From: Sinorhizobium saheli
GTDB taxonomy: Bacteria; Pseudomonadota; Alphaproteobacteria; Rhizobiales; Rhizobiaceae
Assembly: GCF_001651875.1 (NCBI RefSeq)
Contig: NZ_LNQB01000089.1
Coordinates: forward strand, 51,044 to 115,043
Direction: 5' to 3'
Length of the DNA stretch: 64,000 nucleotides
Under the pieces are notes generated by a model. It was not told the origin of the DNA, made no database searches, and was given only the letters and a program-made list of their open reading frames with translations. Positions within the stretch are counted from its first letter, which is position 1. Every line of letters starts with the position of its first letter. Below, piece after piece: positions 18,226 through 27,647 of this stretch. The position numbers and the translations under genes were made by a program.

Positions 18226-18369
18226 GGCTTTTCTCCTTCCAGTGGGCAGCGTGGAGGCTCTCAGCACAATCTCCACACGCCACGAGGACGAGGCGGAAAG
18301 TCGACTGATTGCCTCCCGAGTTCAATATCGCTATGAAGCGTCAAGCTGAACTACTCAAAAAGCAATTCC

Positions 18370-19797
18370 ATGCCTCCGAACATTATTCCAGCTATCATGG
18401 CAGGCGGTAGGGGCACAAGGCTCTGGCCACTGTCTCGCGCGACTGCCGCAAAACAGTTTCTGAAGCTGACCGGCGAGGAAACGCTATTTCAAGCGACGCT
18501 TGAGCGCGTATCGGATTCCACCATATATGAGGCACCACTCGTCATCACCAATGAGGAATTCCGCTTTTTGGTGGCCGAACAGGCTCGCGAGTTGGGAGCC
18601 ACGCTTTCCAGTATCGTCCTTGAGCCGGTGCCACGTAATACGGCAGCCGCAGTTGCCGTCGCCGCTGTAATTGTGGCCCGTCAGTTCGGCAACGACGCGT
18701 TTTTGTTCGTTCTGCCGTCAGACCACGCCATCTCCGCCGACGATGTTTACAGGAGCTGCCTTCGTTCAGCTTGCCTAGCTGCATCGGATGGCAAACTGGT
18801 GACGTTCGGTATTCAACCCAGTGGACCAGCGACGGGCTACGGGTATATCGAGTGTGGCACCGACCTAGGCAATGGGGCGCATGCCGTCGAGCGCTTTGTT
18901 GAGAAACCCAGTCGCGAGAAGGCGAGCGCTCTTTTGGAGTGCGGCAATTACTACTGGAACTCTGGTATGTTCCTCTTCCAGGTGGGCAGGGTGATCGCCG
19001 AACTCGAGGAACATGCACCCGACGTGCTAATGGCGGCGCAAGCCGCTGTCGATGGCTCAACGATCGACGCCGACTTCCTACGACTCTCCTTGGAGGATTT
19101 CAGCAAAGCGCCATCCATCTCCATCGACTATGCACTGATGGAAAAGACCGAGAATGCCGCGGTAGTTCCCTCACATTTTTCCTGGTCGGATCTCGGCAGT
19201 TGGGATGCTGTTTGGAAAATCGAGGAGCAGGATCTGGATGGTAACGTGATCAAAGGCAATGCGACAGTCCATAACACAAGGAATTCACTTGTGATGTCGC
19301 GTACTACTCACCTCGCTGTACAGGGACTCGATGGCATGGCTGTTATCGCAAGCGAAGATGCTGTGTTTGTGGGGCGATTGGAAGAGGCTCATGAGATCGG
19401 TAACCTGGTGAAGCGCCTCGCTGCCGACAAGAATACAGCACATCTTACCGAATCGCATCCGACATTTCTGCGCCCTTGGGGGGGCTACACGACAATCCTT
19501 AACGGCGATCACTTCCAAGTGAGGCGGTTGTTCGTACACCCCGGTAAAATGCTTACGCTCCAGAAACATCTTCATCGCTCGGAGCACTGGGTGTGCGTGA
19601 AGGGGGCGGCGGAAGTGACCATCGACGACAAAGTGTCGATCCTGCACGAGAACCAGTCGATCTACACCGCGAGGGGCGCGGTACACCGGCTGGGCAATCC
19701 GGGCAAGATAATGCTTGAGATGATTGAAATTCAAACCGGTTCCTATTTAGGCGAGGACGACATCGTACGCGTCTTCGGCGAGTTTGGCCAAACGTAA
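18370..19797 (+). CDS. noeJ: Mannose-1-phosphate guanylyltransferase NoeJ
   Basis: A 475-residue enzyme making GDP-mannose from GTP and mannose-1-phosphate; it may be bifunctional with mannose-6-phosphate isomerase activity. The N-terminal nucleotidyltransferase motif is IMAGGRGTRLWPLSR (residues 9-23) followed by KQFLKL; VLPSDHAI and FVEKPSREKA match the pyrophosphorylase core; and the C-terminal cupin (about 365-470) holds FLRPWGGYTTI, HRSEHWVCVKGAAEV and HRLGNPGKIMLEMIEIQ, as in ManC/type II isomerases. The ATG at 18370 is close to the adenine-rich AACTACTCAAAAAGC leader. It is transcribed away from noeK. Its product feeds NoeL. Confidence 0.92.
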   Translation: MPPNIIPAIMAGGRGTRLWPLSRATAAKQFLKLTGEETLFQATLERVSDSTIYEAPLVITNEEFRFLVAEQARELGATLSSIVLEPVPRNTAAAVAVAAVIVARQFGNDAFLFVLPSDHAISADDVYRSCLRSACLAASDGKLVTFGIQPSGPATGYGYIECGTDLGNGAHAVERFVEKPSREKASALLECGNYYWNSGMFLFQVGRVIAELEEHAPDVLMAAQAAVDGSTIDADFLRLSLEDFSKAPSISIDYALMEKTENAAVVPSHFSWSDLGSWDAVWKIEEQDLDGNVIKGNATVHNTRNSLVMSRTTHLAVQGLDGMAVIASEDAVFVGRLEEAHEIGNLVKRLAADKNTAHLTESHPTFLRPWGGYTTILNGDHFQVRRLFVHPGKMLTLQKHLHRSEHWVCVKGAAEVTIDDKVSILHENQSIYTARGAVHRLGNPGKIMLEMIEIQTGSYLGEDDIVRVFGEFGQT

Positions 19798-19957
19798 GGA
19801 GCCTTTGGTCGCTCGCCGGACTTTTCGTGCATATTTCGGCGGTAGAGCGTGCGGCCTCTCCACTCTCAAGGAGGGACAAAAGCTGAGCTTCGAAGTTACC
19901 TAGGATCGCCGATCGGGCAAGACTTCCGCGGACAATCTTCGTGCACTCTGATCGATG

Positions 19958-20120
19958 ATGCGGCTCAAGGAATGGGCGAGGGCAATCAAACGGGACGTGC
20001 ACGCTCTCTGGCTCGCCGCACACGATCCTCTAACGTCTTGGTATGCAAGGCATTCGCCTTTGCCATCGCTGCCTATGCGCTCTCGCCCTTGATCTGATCC
20101 CCATATTGGCCCCTGAACAT
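19958..20120 (+). pseudogene. Truncated and frameshifted DUF1232 membrane-protein gene
   Basis: The frame from the ATG at 19958 reads MRLKEWARAIKRDVHALWLA and then WYA, the N-terminus of DUF1232 (YkvA-like) proteins. The family sequence continues in another frame as KAFAFAIAAYALSPL and then in a third as DLIPILAP. The similarity stops a few bases before the GGGG at 20125, the presumed end of the Tn3-family element, so the gene was probably cut by that insertion and has since decayed. Confidence 0.55.
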
Positions 20121-20124
20121 TAAA

Positions 20125-20162
20125 GGGGCACCGATATACGGTAGGCGGATCAAAGGGCGAAC
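20125..20162 (+). repeat. Likely terminal inverted repeat of a Tn3-family element
   Basis: GGGGCACCGATATACGG starts here. GGGG followed by CACC is typical of Tn3-family ends, it lies just beyond the transposase C-terminus in the expected orientation, and it abuts the break point of the DUF1232 relic. The second end was not located. Confidence 0.45.
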
Positions 20163-20186
20163 GAGATGGGGCGAAAGCCGTTTTCG

Positions 20187-21190
20187 TCAACAGCGGGTTT
20201 GTCCTCCCAAAGGCACATGCTCCCATGAGAGCGGAGACAGACTGGAAAGCAGGTGCTCGGGAACGAAATGTCCGGCGTAGCACAGAGCATAGACGACGCG
20301 GCCGGTGTAGATCGCGTTCCGGTGTATGATTGCGGTGACGACCAGATCGAGCGCTGATGCCCTGATCGACAGGTTTTCCTGACTGCGATCGCGGAAACGG
20401 CCGAGACGGTGAAGATTGACGGCCCGCACGTGGCTGTTGCGGCTTTCTCCCTTGTTCAATTCCGCAGTCGTTGTTTTTCGGAGTTGCTCGTCGTTGATCC
20501 AGTCGAGGGTGAAGATAGTTCGCTCGATCCGGCCCATCTGCCGCAGCGCTTGGGCGAGACCGCTCTGCCTTGTGGTCCCCGATAATCGTTTCAGCATAAG
20601 CGAGGCGCTGACGGTGCGGGTACGGAGAGAGGTCATCAGGCGCAGGATGTCGTCCCGGTACGCACGAATTAGATCGGCGTCGACGCGGTCACCCATTACG
20701 TTCTGAAGGATGCCATACTGCTTTGCGGGACCGAAGCCATAGAGGCATCGCCCGTCGAGATCGGGAATGCGTGGTACGAAGGCGAAACCGAGTGCATGGC
20801 AGAATGCGAAGACAAGATCGCTGACACCGCCACCATCGACATGGTGCCGGGTAACCATCGGAAGAGGAAACGGTATGTGATCCGAACACGGCCGCGAATG
20901 GGGCGGCGTGCTGAGCCTCGACCAGCCCGGCGAGCGCTAAGGTGAAGGTCTCCTCCCGAAAATGCCGGATCGCCATCTGCTGGAGCTGGCGACGCATGAT
21001 GCCGGGGCACGCAAGCGCCATCTTCGAAAACCCCAGATTGGTAGCCTCGGCAATAAGGGCTGCAAAAAACACCCGCAGGTCTGAGGGGGCCGTCCTGTCT
21101 GGAGATGCTCGACCCAGGGAGCTGAAGCTGGTCATTCGGTCGATATCGGCCACAAGTTCCGTCAGCCGAATCCGACATGGCTGTCGCCAC
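20187..21190 (-). pseudogene. Degraded Tn3-family transposase (C-terminal part)
   Basis: The C-terminal DDE region of a Tn3-family TnpA is spread over two minus-strand frames joined near 20860. The upstream part reads PSDLRVFFAALIAEATNLGFSKMA (21000-21090); the downstream part reads HHVDGGGVSDLVFAFCHALGFAFVPRI, HRNAIYTGRVVYA and LSPLSWEHVPLGG, the family's typical C-terminus. The N-terminal two thirds are missing and a frameshift breaks the rest. The element is dead. Confidence 0.75.
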
Positions 21191-21871
21191 GCGTTTTGCG
21201 AATGCGATGGCGGCTGTCGTTTGGCACTTAACCGTAAGAATGCGGCCGTTTCTTTCTTGGTTGGCATTTAATTTGAGATTCCGTGGGCTGAGAATCTCAA
21301 TTTAAGTGCAACTGCGAAGACCTCCGCGAGTGGCGCCCGCAGTCCACCATCTCTTCTATAGCGTTGCCGAAGCGGGCTTTGATTCTCGCCCATCATATGG
21401 CCACGCAGCATGGAGAGCATCTCCGGCCCAGCTCGCTGGACGATCGCCACACCCGCTAAAAGAGCTGACCGCAAGTGCAGCTGCAAAATCGGACTTGCTG
21501 GGGTCGGAAGTTCCCTCGTTTCCATCTTTAGGACATCATCGAGATCAGGAATGATGACGCCGAGGACTCTGTAGCTCACGGTTCGTAGCGATCGGGGAAC
21601 GACTTTGACCGTCCAGTTCCATAAGCTATCTTATGCGATATGTTATAACGTAACGCCCACACGAGAGCCAGAAACGCTCGTTTCCTGCACCTGCAGGCCG
21701 CGTAAAGCCCAATTTCATCAGCCGGACGCGGATATGCTGCTGCGTCGCAGCAAAACGGGTCGGGAGGTCTAACAGTCACAAAACATGCAGCATGAAGATC
21801 TGACCCGATCCACTACCCCCCGCTTCGCTCGGAAAGCCGGCGTTTCGGGCGATCTGTCTGGAGCAACGTCG
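21191..21871. other. Transposon-edge region without genes, with an inverted repeat
   Basis: No gene is recognised. At 21267-21306 there is a long inverted repeat (arms TTGAGATTC and GAATCTCAA, extendable to 14 pairs with one mismatch, 10-base loop). An AT-rich patch at 21620-21650 (TATCTTATGCGATATGTTATAACG) may hold the promoter for the following operon. The inverted repeat could be a resolution site relic or an operator; its role is unknown. Confidence 0.4.
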
Positions 21872-22456
21872 ATGGCCACGGCCGTATTCCGGATCTACGA
21901 CTTGTCGCTTGATCGCTCCTTGAGCAGCCGCAACGCGCACCTAGCGCGCGAACAAGCGATCGCTGTCGATGACTTGCTGGAGTACAACAGCTTTGCTCCC
22001 GTCGGTCATGAGGGCGGCCCCTATTGCCTCAACCTCGCATTGGCAGATGCCCGCCTGGCGCTGCAGATCACCACGGAGCAAGGAGTGCATGTGGGGAGGC
22101 ACCACTTGTCGCTCACTTCGCTGCGTCGGCTGTTCAAGGACTACTTCCTGATCTGCGAAAGCTATAACGATGCCTTGACACGCCCGAACCCGCAAAGGCT
22201 CGCAGCGATCGACAGGGGCCGCCGGGCAATTCATGACGACGCCTCGGAACTGCTTCGAGAGCGGCTCGCATCGACTGTGGCTGTTGACAAAAACACTGCT
22301 CGGCGGCTGTTCTCATTGCTCTATGCGCTCATCGCGGACCGCTATCCCTCATCGGTTCCAAAAGCGCCACAACCCGGTCTGCGGAAGCTCTGCACCGGTT
22401 CCGGAATGGGCATCGACATCTGCATGGAAGCATCGCGAGCGGAGCGACCTCGATGA
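21872..22456 (+). CDS. UPF0262 family protein, copy 1
   Basis: A 194-residue protein of the UPF0262 family, whose members are usually single copy in alphaproteobacteria and have no known function. Family features are FRIYDLSLDRSLSSRNAHLAREQAIAVDDLLEYNSFAPVGHEGGPYCL near the N-terminus, HHLSLTSLRRLFKDYFLICESY in the centre and RLAAIDRGRRAIHDDASELLRERL with TARRLFSLL at the end. The ATG at 21872 aligns with the other copies; an earlier ATG at 21785 would add 29 unrelated residues. A C-terminal tail of about 30 residues extends past the family core. Its stop overlaps the start of copy 2 (ATGA), so the two are translationally coupled. Confidence 0.85.
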   Translation: MATAVFRIYDLSLDRSLSSRNAHLAREQAIAVDDLLEYNSFAPVGHEGGPYCLNLALADARLALQITTEQGVHVGRHHLSLTSLRRLFKDYFLICESYNDALTRPNPQRLAAIDRGRRAIHDDASELLRERLASTVAVDKNTARRLFSLLYALIADRYPSSVPKAPQPGLRKLCTGSGMGIDICMEASRAERPR

Positions 22457-23022
22457 CCGCAGCAGCGTACCGACTGTGCCATGTGACGCTCGATGGCTCG
22501 TTCAGCAGTCGCAACGCGCACTTGGAGCGGGAACGCGCCATTGCCGTTTACGACCTGCTCGAGGAAAACGCCTTCATTCCTGTCGGCCACGACGGCGGGC
22601 CCTATCGTCTCAGCCTCGCCTTGGCTGGTGCACGCTTGGCGCTGCACATCTCCACAGAGGCGGGAGCGCACGTCATGAGCCATTACCTCTCGCTCGCTCC
22701 GTACCGGCGTCTCCTCAAGGACTATATCCTGACCTGCGAGAGTTTCTACGACGCCATACCGCACGCGAGCGCCGCCAGGTTCGAAGCGATCGACATTGGC
22801 CGCCGTGCCATTCACAACGATGCCGCCGAGCTGCTGAGGCAGCGGCTCGGCGGCAAGGTAACCGTCGACAGCGATACAGCCCGACGGCTGTTTACGCTGA
22901 TCTACGTGCTGCTCATGCGAAGGCCCTCGATCGCGCTCTCGAATGATGAAAACGAAGGCCTAGGATCGCGCCGGAAGCTAGCACCCGGTCGCGGTTTGAT
23001 TACCAGGGAGCATAGCGGATGA
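22453..23022 (+). CDS. UPF0262 family protein, copy 2
   Basis: A 189-residue paralogue of the preceding protein, with the same order of motifs: [48 protein letters not shown], then [25 protein letters not shown], then [24 protein letters not shown] and [13 protein letters not shown]. It begins four bases before the end of copy 1 and its own stop overlaps the AraC gene start. A tail of about 35 residues follows the core. Function unknown; the overlaps suggest that the three proteins are made in fixed proportion. Tandem duplication within the operon followed by divergence is likely. Confidence 0.87.
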   Translation: MTAAAYRLCHVTLDGSFSSRNAHLERERAIAVYDLLEENAFIPVGHDGGPYRLSLALAGARLALHISTEAGAHVMSHYLSLAPYRRLLKDYILTCESFYDAIPHASAARFEAIDIGRRAIHNDAAELLRQRLGGKVTVDSDTARRLFTLIYVLLMRRPSIALSNDENEGLGSRRKLAPGRGLITREHSG

Positions 23023-24032
23023 GTGTGCTCAGAAGTGTTCGCTTCGAAGCCAATTCGCGCGATGCGGTCCTGCGCAACCTCGATGCGGTCGAACCGAATT
23101 GGCGGTGGACGCTTTCTGCCCCTCCGGCCGAGGATTGCTCGCTGAGGTTCGGCCGGCAGTATCTACACTCAAGCTCGATAGTGACCGCCGAACATTCCGT
23201 CGGCATTGGCGCCGTTGCCAGACGCAAGGCGGCGCGCGTCAGCCTCTATTTCGTGTTGGCCGGCGCGATGGAAATCGCTGATCGCGCGGCCCGCAAGGTT
23301 TTGTCCATCCCCGCCAACCACGTTGCAAGCGCCTGCGAAAGTTCTGCAAAACGTCTGGCCATCGAAGCTCGCAGTTCGTGGTTGGCGTTCCACATTCCCG
23401 AGCCCACGCTCAGGCGACACTTTGAGGAGTTGACCGGACGGCCATATGTCCAGGAGTTCGTGCTGCCGGTGACCAGGTTTTGCGAGGGCGATGGGCATGG
23501 TCTTTATCAAACCCTCCGACAGGCAGAAGAGGATCTTTCTTCCGCCTCGCCGGAAGAAAGGCCGATGCTCGCAAAAGCGTACCAACAATTGGCGCTGGCG
23601 AAGCTGTTTGCGAAGACGCCGCACAACCTCGCCGAGGCATTCGGGCGCGGAACTCTGTCGGATGCGCCAAGGCAACTCCTCAAGGCCGAGGCTTTCATGC
23701 GTGAGAACCTGGCCAGCCCGATAACGATAGACGATCTCGCCGGCGCTGCTGGCTGCAGCCCCCGGGCGCTGCAGAGGATGTTCCGCACCTATCGGGGAGA
23801 CTCGCCCATCGGGATTCTTTGCAGCTACCGGCTGGCTGCAGCGCACGGCGCGATCCGGACCGGCCGAACGGCGAGCATCACTGACTTGGCCCTGAGCCTA
23901 CAGTTTTCCAATCCCAGCCGCTTCTCGGTTCTCTACAGGAGCGCATACGGCTGCAGCCCCTCGTCCGCCCTGCGTTTGGCACGCGATGAGGCTAAGATGG
24001 AGACCGCTGAAAACGACGATACCCGATCATAA
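23019..24032 (+). CDS. AraC-family transcriptional regulator
   Basis: A 337-residue regulator with an AraC-type C-terminal DNA-binding domain (about residues 227-325). The two HTH units are [22 protein letters not shown] and [30 protein letters not shown]. The N-terminal region resembles the AraC-type ligand-binding cupin found in regulators related to aromatic or alkane control, without a clear ligand clue. Its ATG overlaps the stop of the second UPF0262 gene, giving a three-gene operon. It may regulate its own operon or the MFS exporter downstream (inference). Confidence 0.88.
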   Translation: MSVLRSVRFEANSRDAVLRNLDAVEPNWRWTLSAPPAEDCSLRFGRQYLHSSSIVTAEHSVGIGAVARRKAARVSLYFVLAGAMEIADRAARKVLSIPANHVASACESSAKRLAIEARSSWLAFHIPEPTLRRHFEELTGRPYVQEFVLPVTRFCEGDGHGLYQTLRQAEEDLSSASPEERPMLAKAYQQLALAKLFAKTPHNLAEAFGRGTLSDAPRQLLKAEAFMRENLASPITIDDLAGAAGCSPRALQRMFRTYRGDSPIGILCSYRLAAAHGAIRTGRTASITDLALSLQFSNPSRFSVLYRSAYGCSPSSALRLARDEAKMETAENDDTRS

Positions 24033-24999
24033 CCAGCATGCGACGCTGTTTCTGCCGGCGCTTGCGGACGCTTGCGATCACGCATTCGCCTGATAGCGTC
24101 CTTCAGAGCCAAACGCTGCTCAATGGCCTCCTCTGGCTGAGGCCACCGCTTGTCTGAATCCGCTTCTAAACTGCCCCTGACATTCGGCGTACCGATATAG
24201 ATCCGCGGCATCTACACGCCCTTAGATATGTGATCATGCACTTGGCTGGGTAGCTCAGGCGCGCAGACAGCCACCGATCATCAAAGAGCTCAACCTGCGC
24301 TGTTCTGCTCAGGCAGAATCAGCAGATCTACGCTGAGTGGCCCACCTAGGGACATGCGACCATACTTTCCCGCGGGGAGTGAGCCATCTTCCCCGCTAAC
24401 TAGCCCGGTACTACGTACCGGGCATTTTTTTGCATTTGACTGTCTCAACCTGGATTGAAGCTCGCGCAGATCATCGAGTGCGGACGACCTAGTCCGCCTC
24501 CGACCCCAGAACCATCGACGACTTCGCCGGGGATGCAGAATGCAGGCCGCGGGCGCTACGGAAGATGCTTCGGCTATCGGGGGGATACCGCGATCTTCTT
24601 GACCATTCCTTCGTCGTTCCTGCCCCCGCCCCCGCCCCTTTTTATCACGGCGGTCCCGCACCACTCCTGAGAAATCAGTCCGTGTGCTCGACCAAACTCC
24701 ATGCGAGCAGATCGCACCGGGGTGCCTTGCGGTTCGCTGCACCCACGTGTCGTGCCAGAGCTCAAGCGCCGCTACTGATCCCAAGATAAAAAATTGCCAG
24801 CCCAACAAGGGGAAGCGGGAAAATCGTGTCGCTATCCGTATAGACAGCGCAGGACACATCTTCGTAGTTGGGGCTTTCGTCGACAGCGTGTGTTTGCTGG
24901 CGACGCTGTCGGGGGTGGCCACGCTTCTGGGCGCTGGCGCTGTTCGAGCCCTTGAACCCGCGAGTGAAATGATCGCTTCGTCGAAGGTGAACAAGTACC
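24033..24999. other. Gene-poor stretch with terminator and AraC relic
   Basis: About 970 bases. It holds the terminator at 24403-24431 and, at 24511-24600, a decayed copy of the AraC DNA-binding segment: TIDDFAGDAECRPRALRKML lines up with [20 protein letters not shown] of the gene upstream. No intact gene is seen on either strand; a minus-strand frame at 23933-24211 overlaps the AraC gene and is unsupported. Confidence 0.5.
24403..24431 (+). terminator. Rho-independent terminator of the UPF0262-AraC operon
   Basis: A perfect nine-pair stem (GCCCGGTAC / GTACCGGGC) with a three-base loop, followed by A and seven Ts. It lies 370 bases past the AraC stop, after a long untranslated tail. Confidence 0.85.
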
Positions 25000-26643
25000 A
25001 TGCAGCGTGAAGACTCTCGTCCGGCCATTTCGACGACGCTGGTCCCTCTTCAGAACCCGGTATTCCGTTCAATCTGGACGGCCACCCAGATTTCCAGCCT
25101 GGGTTGGCTCGTGCAGACAACGGCCATCAGTTGGCTGATGGCGACGATTGGGGCCTCTGATCTGATGGTGGCGCTCGTACAGGCCTCGTCCACGCTGCCC
25201 GCTTTCTTCCTGTCCATCCTCGCCGGCGCCATCGCCGACAGTTTCAGTCGGCGGGGCGTGATGCTCGCTGGACACTTCCTGATCGCTCTGGCCTCCCTGA
25301 CGCTGGCAGTCTCCGTCGCACTGGGCCTCTTCAGCCCATGGCTGATCCTGGGATTGGGTTTCGTGGCCGGATGCGGTTTTGCCCTGAACGATCCGGCCTG
25401 GCACGCCTCTGTCGGCGACATTCTCGAGAAGCGCGACATCCCGTCGGCGGTGACGCTGATGTCGGTCGGCTATAACATCGTGCGAAGCACGGGCCCCGCC
25501 ATTGGCGGCGCGATCCTGGCCTTCTTCGGCCCCCTTGCGGCCTTCGTCCTGGCCGCGCTGAGCGATCTGGTGCCGCTTGCCGCGATCTCGCGCTCGAAAT
25601 GGCACGTGCACTCGTCTTCGCTGCCACGCGAGCGCGTCACGACCGCCGTTCATGACGGGCTGCGCTTTACCGCAATGTCCTCGTCAATCAAGGCGGCCAT
25701 CGTGCGCGGGACCTTGTTCGGCGTTGCGAGCATTTCCATCCTCGCGCTGCTGCCGCTGATCGTCCGGGATCATCTGACGGGTGGACCGATCGTCTACGGC
25801 GCGCTGCTGGCCGCTTTTGGCGTCGGCGCCTTTTCAGCTGGTCTTAGCAGCAGTTATCTCAGACGGATGGTGCCTCAGGACCGGCTGATCGCACTCGCTT
25901 CGATCGCCTGTTCCGCATGCTGCCTTCTGCTTCCGCTGACGACGTCAATCCCCGTTGCGGCGCTTGCACTCGCAATCGGCGGCGCGGGCTGGCTGCTCAC
26001 CTGGACCGGTGTTGACGTTGCGATTCAGCTGTCGAGCCCAAGGTGGGTCGTCGGCCGGACGCTTTCGATTTACTACGCCTTATCCTACGGCGGCATGGCT
26101 GCCGGCAGCTGGATCTGGGGCGCTGTCGCGCAGAACTATTCCTTGACCATCGCATTCGAGGGAGCGGCCGTGGTTCTGCTCCTGGTCGCCGCGGCAGCTT
26201 TCGTGCTGCCGATCGAATTGTGGGAAGAATCGGAGAAGGAAGCTTCGGAGTTTGTACCGCCGTCGCTCGCCATCGACTTGAAGCCGAGAAGCGGACCTAT
26301 CGTCGTCAAAGTCGAATACGCAATAGCGGAGCAGGATCTCGAGACCTTTCTCGAGTGCATGCGCGAGCGGCGGCGCATCCAGAGCCAAGCGGGGGCACGC
26401 AACTGGACGCTCCAGCGCAATCTGCTGACCCCCACCCTATGGACGGAGACGTTCCGCACCCCGACCTGGACGGACTATCTCCGCCTGAATCACCGCCTGT
26501 CGGCGGCCGATCGCGAACTCGGCGGACGTCTTGCCGCCCTTCAAGATGGGGCGGGCTTCCCTCAGACCGTGCTGGCAATCGAGCGGGCGACGACCTCGGT
26601 TCGCGCCCGTAGCCAGCCGATAACACGCGTCTCACGGCCCTGA
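25000..26643 (+). CDS. MFS exporter with C-terminal monooxygenase-like domain (MFS_3 type)
   Basis: A 547-residue inner-membrane transporter of the MFS_3 (transmembrane secretion effector / EntS-like) group. About twelve hydrophobic segments span residues 20-410, with the loop motif ADSFSRRGVMLAGH between helices 2 and 3 typical of the superfamily. Residues about 425-530 form a soluble tail resembling the antibiotic-biosynthesis-monooxygenase-like domain found at the end of this group (KVEYAIAEQDLETFLECMRERRRIQSQAGARNW). These pumps export siderophores, drugs or small secondary metabolites; the substrate is unknown. GAAGG lies ten bases before the ATG. A hairpin-plus-T-run follows at 26808-26845. 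Confidence 0.87.
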   Translation: MQREDSRPAISTTLVPLQNPVFRSIWTATQISSLGWLVQTTAISWLMATIGASDLMVALVQASSTLPAFFLSILAGAIADSFSRRGVMLAGHFLIALASLTLAVSVALGLFSPWLILGLGFVAGCGFALNDPAWHASVGDILEKRDIPSAVTLMSVGYNIVRSTGPAIGGAILAFFGPLAAFVLAALSDLVPLAAISRSKWHVHSSSLPRERVTTAVHDGLRFTAMSSSIKAAIVRGTLFGVASISILALLPLIVRDHLTGGPIVYGALLAAFGVGAFSAGLSSSYLRRMVPQDRLIALASIACSACCLLLPLTTSIPVAALALAIGGAGWLLTWTGVDVAIQLSSPRWVVGRTLSIYYALSYGGMAAGSWIWGAVAQNYSLTIAFEGAAVVLLLVAAAAFVLPIELWEESEKEASEFVPPSLAIDLKPRSGPIVVKVEYAIAEQDLETFLECMRERRRIQSQAGARNWTLQRNLLTPTLWTETFRTPTWTDYLRLNHRLSAADRELGGRLAALQDGAGFPQTVLAIERATTSVRARSQPITRVSRP

Positions 26644-26790
26644 GGTGTGCTTGAGATGAGGCAGAAGATCGAAGTTCGACAATGCTTGCACTCTGTGTGC
26701 GGCCTCGGCTCGTTCGCTGAAACGTCGGCGATTGAGCTGCATCGGCGTTTACCTAAGGAAGTTCCCGGCCTGCGAATGGCATTTTCTCCA

Positions 26791-26840
26791 GCCTCGCAGG
26801 GCCACTCGGCTGCCGTCGAACAGGTCCCGACGGCAGCCAC
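26791..26840 (+). repeat. Duplicated hairpin element, copy A
   Basis: Begins GCCTCGCAGGGC and ends in the palindrome GGCTGCCGTCG-aacaggtcc-CGACGGCAGCC. It is repeated in diverged form at 27021-27068, keeping stem length (11 pairs) and loop length (9 bases). The 26644-27137 gap contains no gene. Confidence 0.7.
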
Positions 26841-26845
26841 TTTTT
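26808..26845 (+). terminator. Probable terminator after the MFS gene (copy A hairpin)
   Basis: An 11-pair perfect stem (arms 26808-26818 and 26828-26838) followed by AC and five Ts, 165 bases after the MFS stop codon. It can terminate rightward transcription; the duplicated structure may have another role. Confidence 0.65.
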
Positions 26846-27020
26846 CTTCGGTTGTTTGCAATGGTGTCCGTGCCACTGCGTGGCCACTGGCGGCGCCTCG
26901 CCAGGACAATCCCCGTGGCGCCGACGTTCGGAAGCGACAGCACAGCGATAAGGACCGGCTCTGGTTTTCGCGTCGAAGTCGGGGGACGAGGTTTTCGACC
27001 GTATTTTCCTTTTGCCCAGC

Positions 27021-27068
27021 CTCCCAGGGCAAAGTGGCTGTCGCCGAACCCGTTCCGGCGGCAGCCAC
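27021..27068 (+). repeat. Duplicated hairpin element, copy B
   Basis: Begins GCCTCCCAGGGC, ends in GGCTGTCGCCG-aacccgttc-CGGCGGCAGCC. Compared with copy A one stem pair changed from T-A to C-G (compensatory) and one from C-G to T-G (still paired), while the loop changed freely. No T-run follows. Confidence 0.7.
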
Positions 27069-27137
27069 GTCTTGTGTTTCCTCCGACAGGATCGGTCGCG
27101 CGGATGTGGTCGACACTGTTCCGAGGCGGGGTGCGCG

Positions 27138-27647
27138 TTGACCTGCACGAGCACCCCGCCATCCCGGTTTCGTCTTTCAGCTATTTCGCTGGACCCGCCT
27201 TTTGGCGGCCGGATGGATGCAGCACACAAGCACGAGCAAGCTGTCGCCATTTTCGACCTCCTGGAAGCCAACAGGTTCGCTCCGGTCGAGCATGGCGGTG
27301 GTCCCTACCGGCTGCACCTTGAATTGGCGGACCGGCGACTGGTGATGTCGGTCACCACCGAGACCGGCGCGCTGGTCCTCTGCCATCACCTCTCGCTGAC
27401 GTCATTTCGCCGACTGCTCAAGGACTACACGCTTGTCTGCGAAAGCTTCACCAACGGCGCGGCACGGCTGCCGCCCGATCGGTTGGAAGCCATCGACATG
27501 GGGCGCCGCGCGATCCACAACGAGGCCTCCGCCCTGCTACGCGAACGTCTCAAATCCAAGGTCGAGATCGATGAGGAGACGGCCCGCCGACTGTTCACGC
27601 TGATCCATCTGCTGGTTTCGCAGACACTGCCCGCAGGGGTCGATTGA
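27138..27647 (+). CDS. UPF0262 family protein, copy 3
   Basis: About 169 residues, third UPF0262 member in the window. The similarity to the other copies starts upstream of the first ATG (27213): FRLSAISLDPPFGGRMDAAHKHEQAVAIFDLLE aligns with their N-termini, so translation probably starts at TTG 27138, with GAGGCGG about ten bases before it. The core motifs HHLSLTSFRRLLKDYTLVCESF, RLEAIDMGRRAIHNEASALLRERL and [12 protein letters not shown] are intact. It lies alone, 170 bases before traR. Function unknown; the location beside conjugation control genes is notable. Confidence 0.8.
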   Translation: MTCTSTPPSRFRLSAISLDPPFGGRMDAAHKHEQAVAIFDLLEANRFAPVEHGGGPYRLHLELADRRLVMSVTTETGALVLCHHLSLTSFRRLLKDYTLVCESFTNGAARLPPDRLEAIDMGRRAIHNEASALLRERLKSKVEIDEETARRLFTLIHLLVSQTLPAGVD

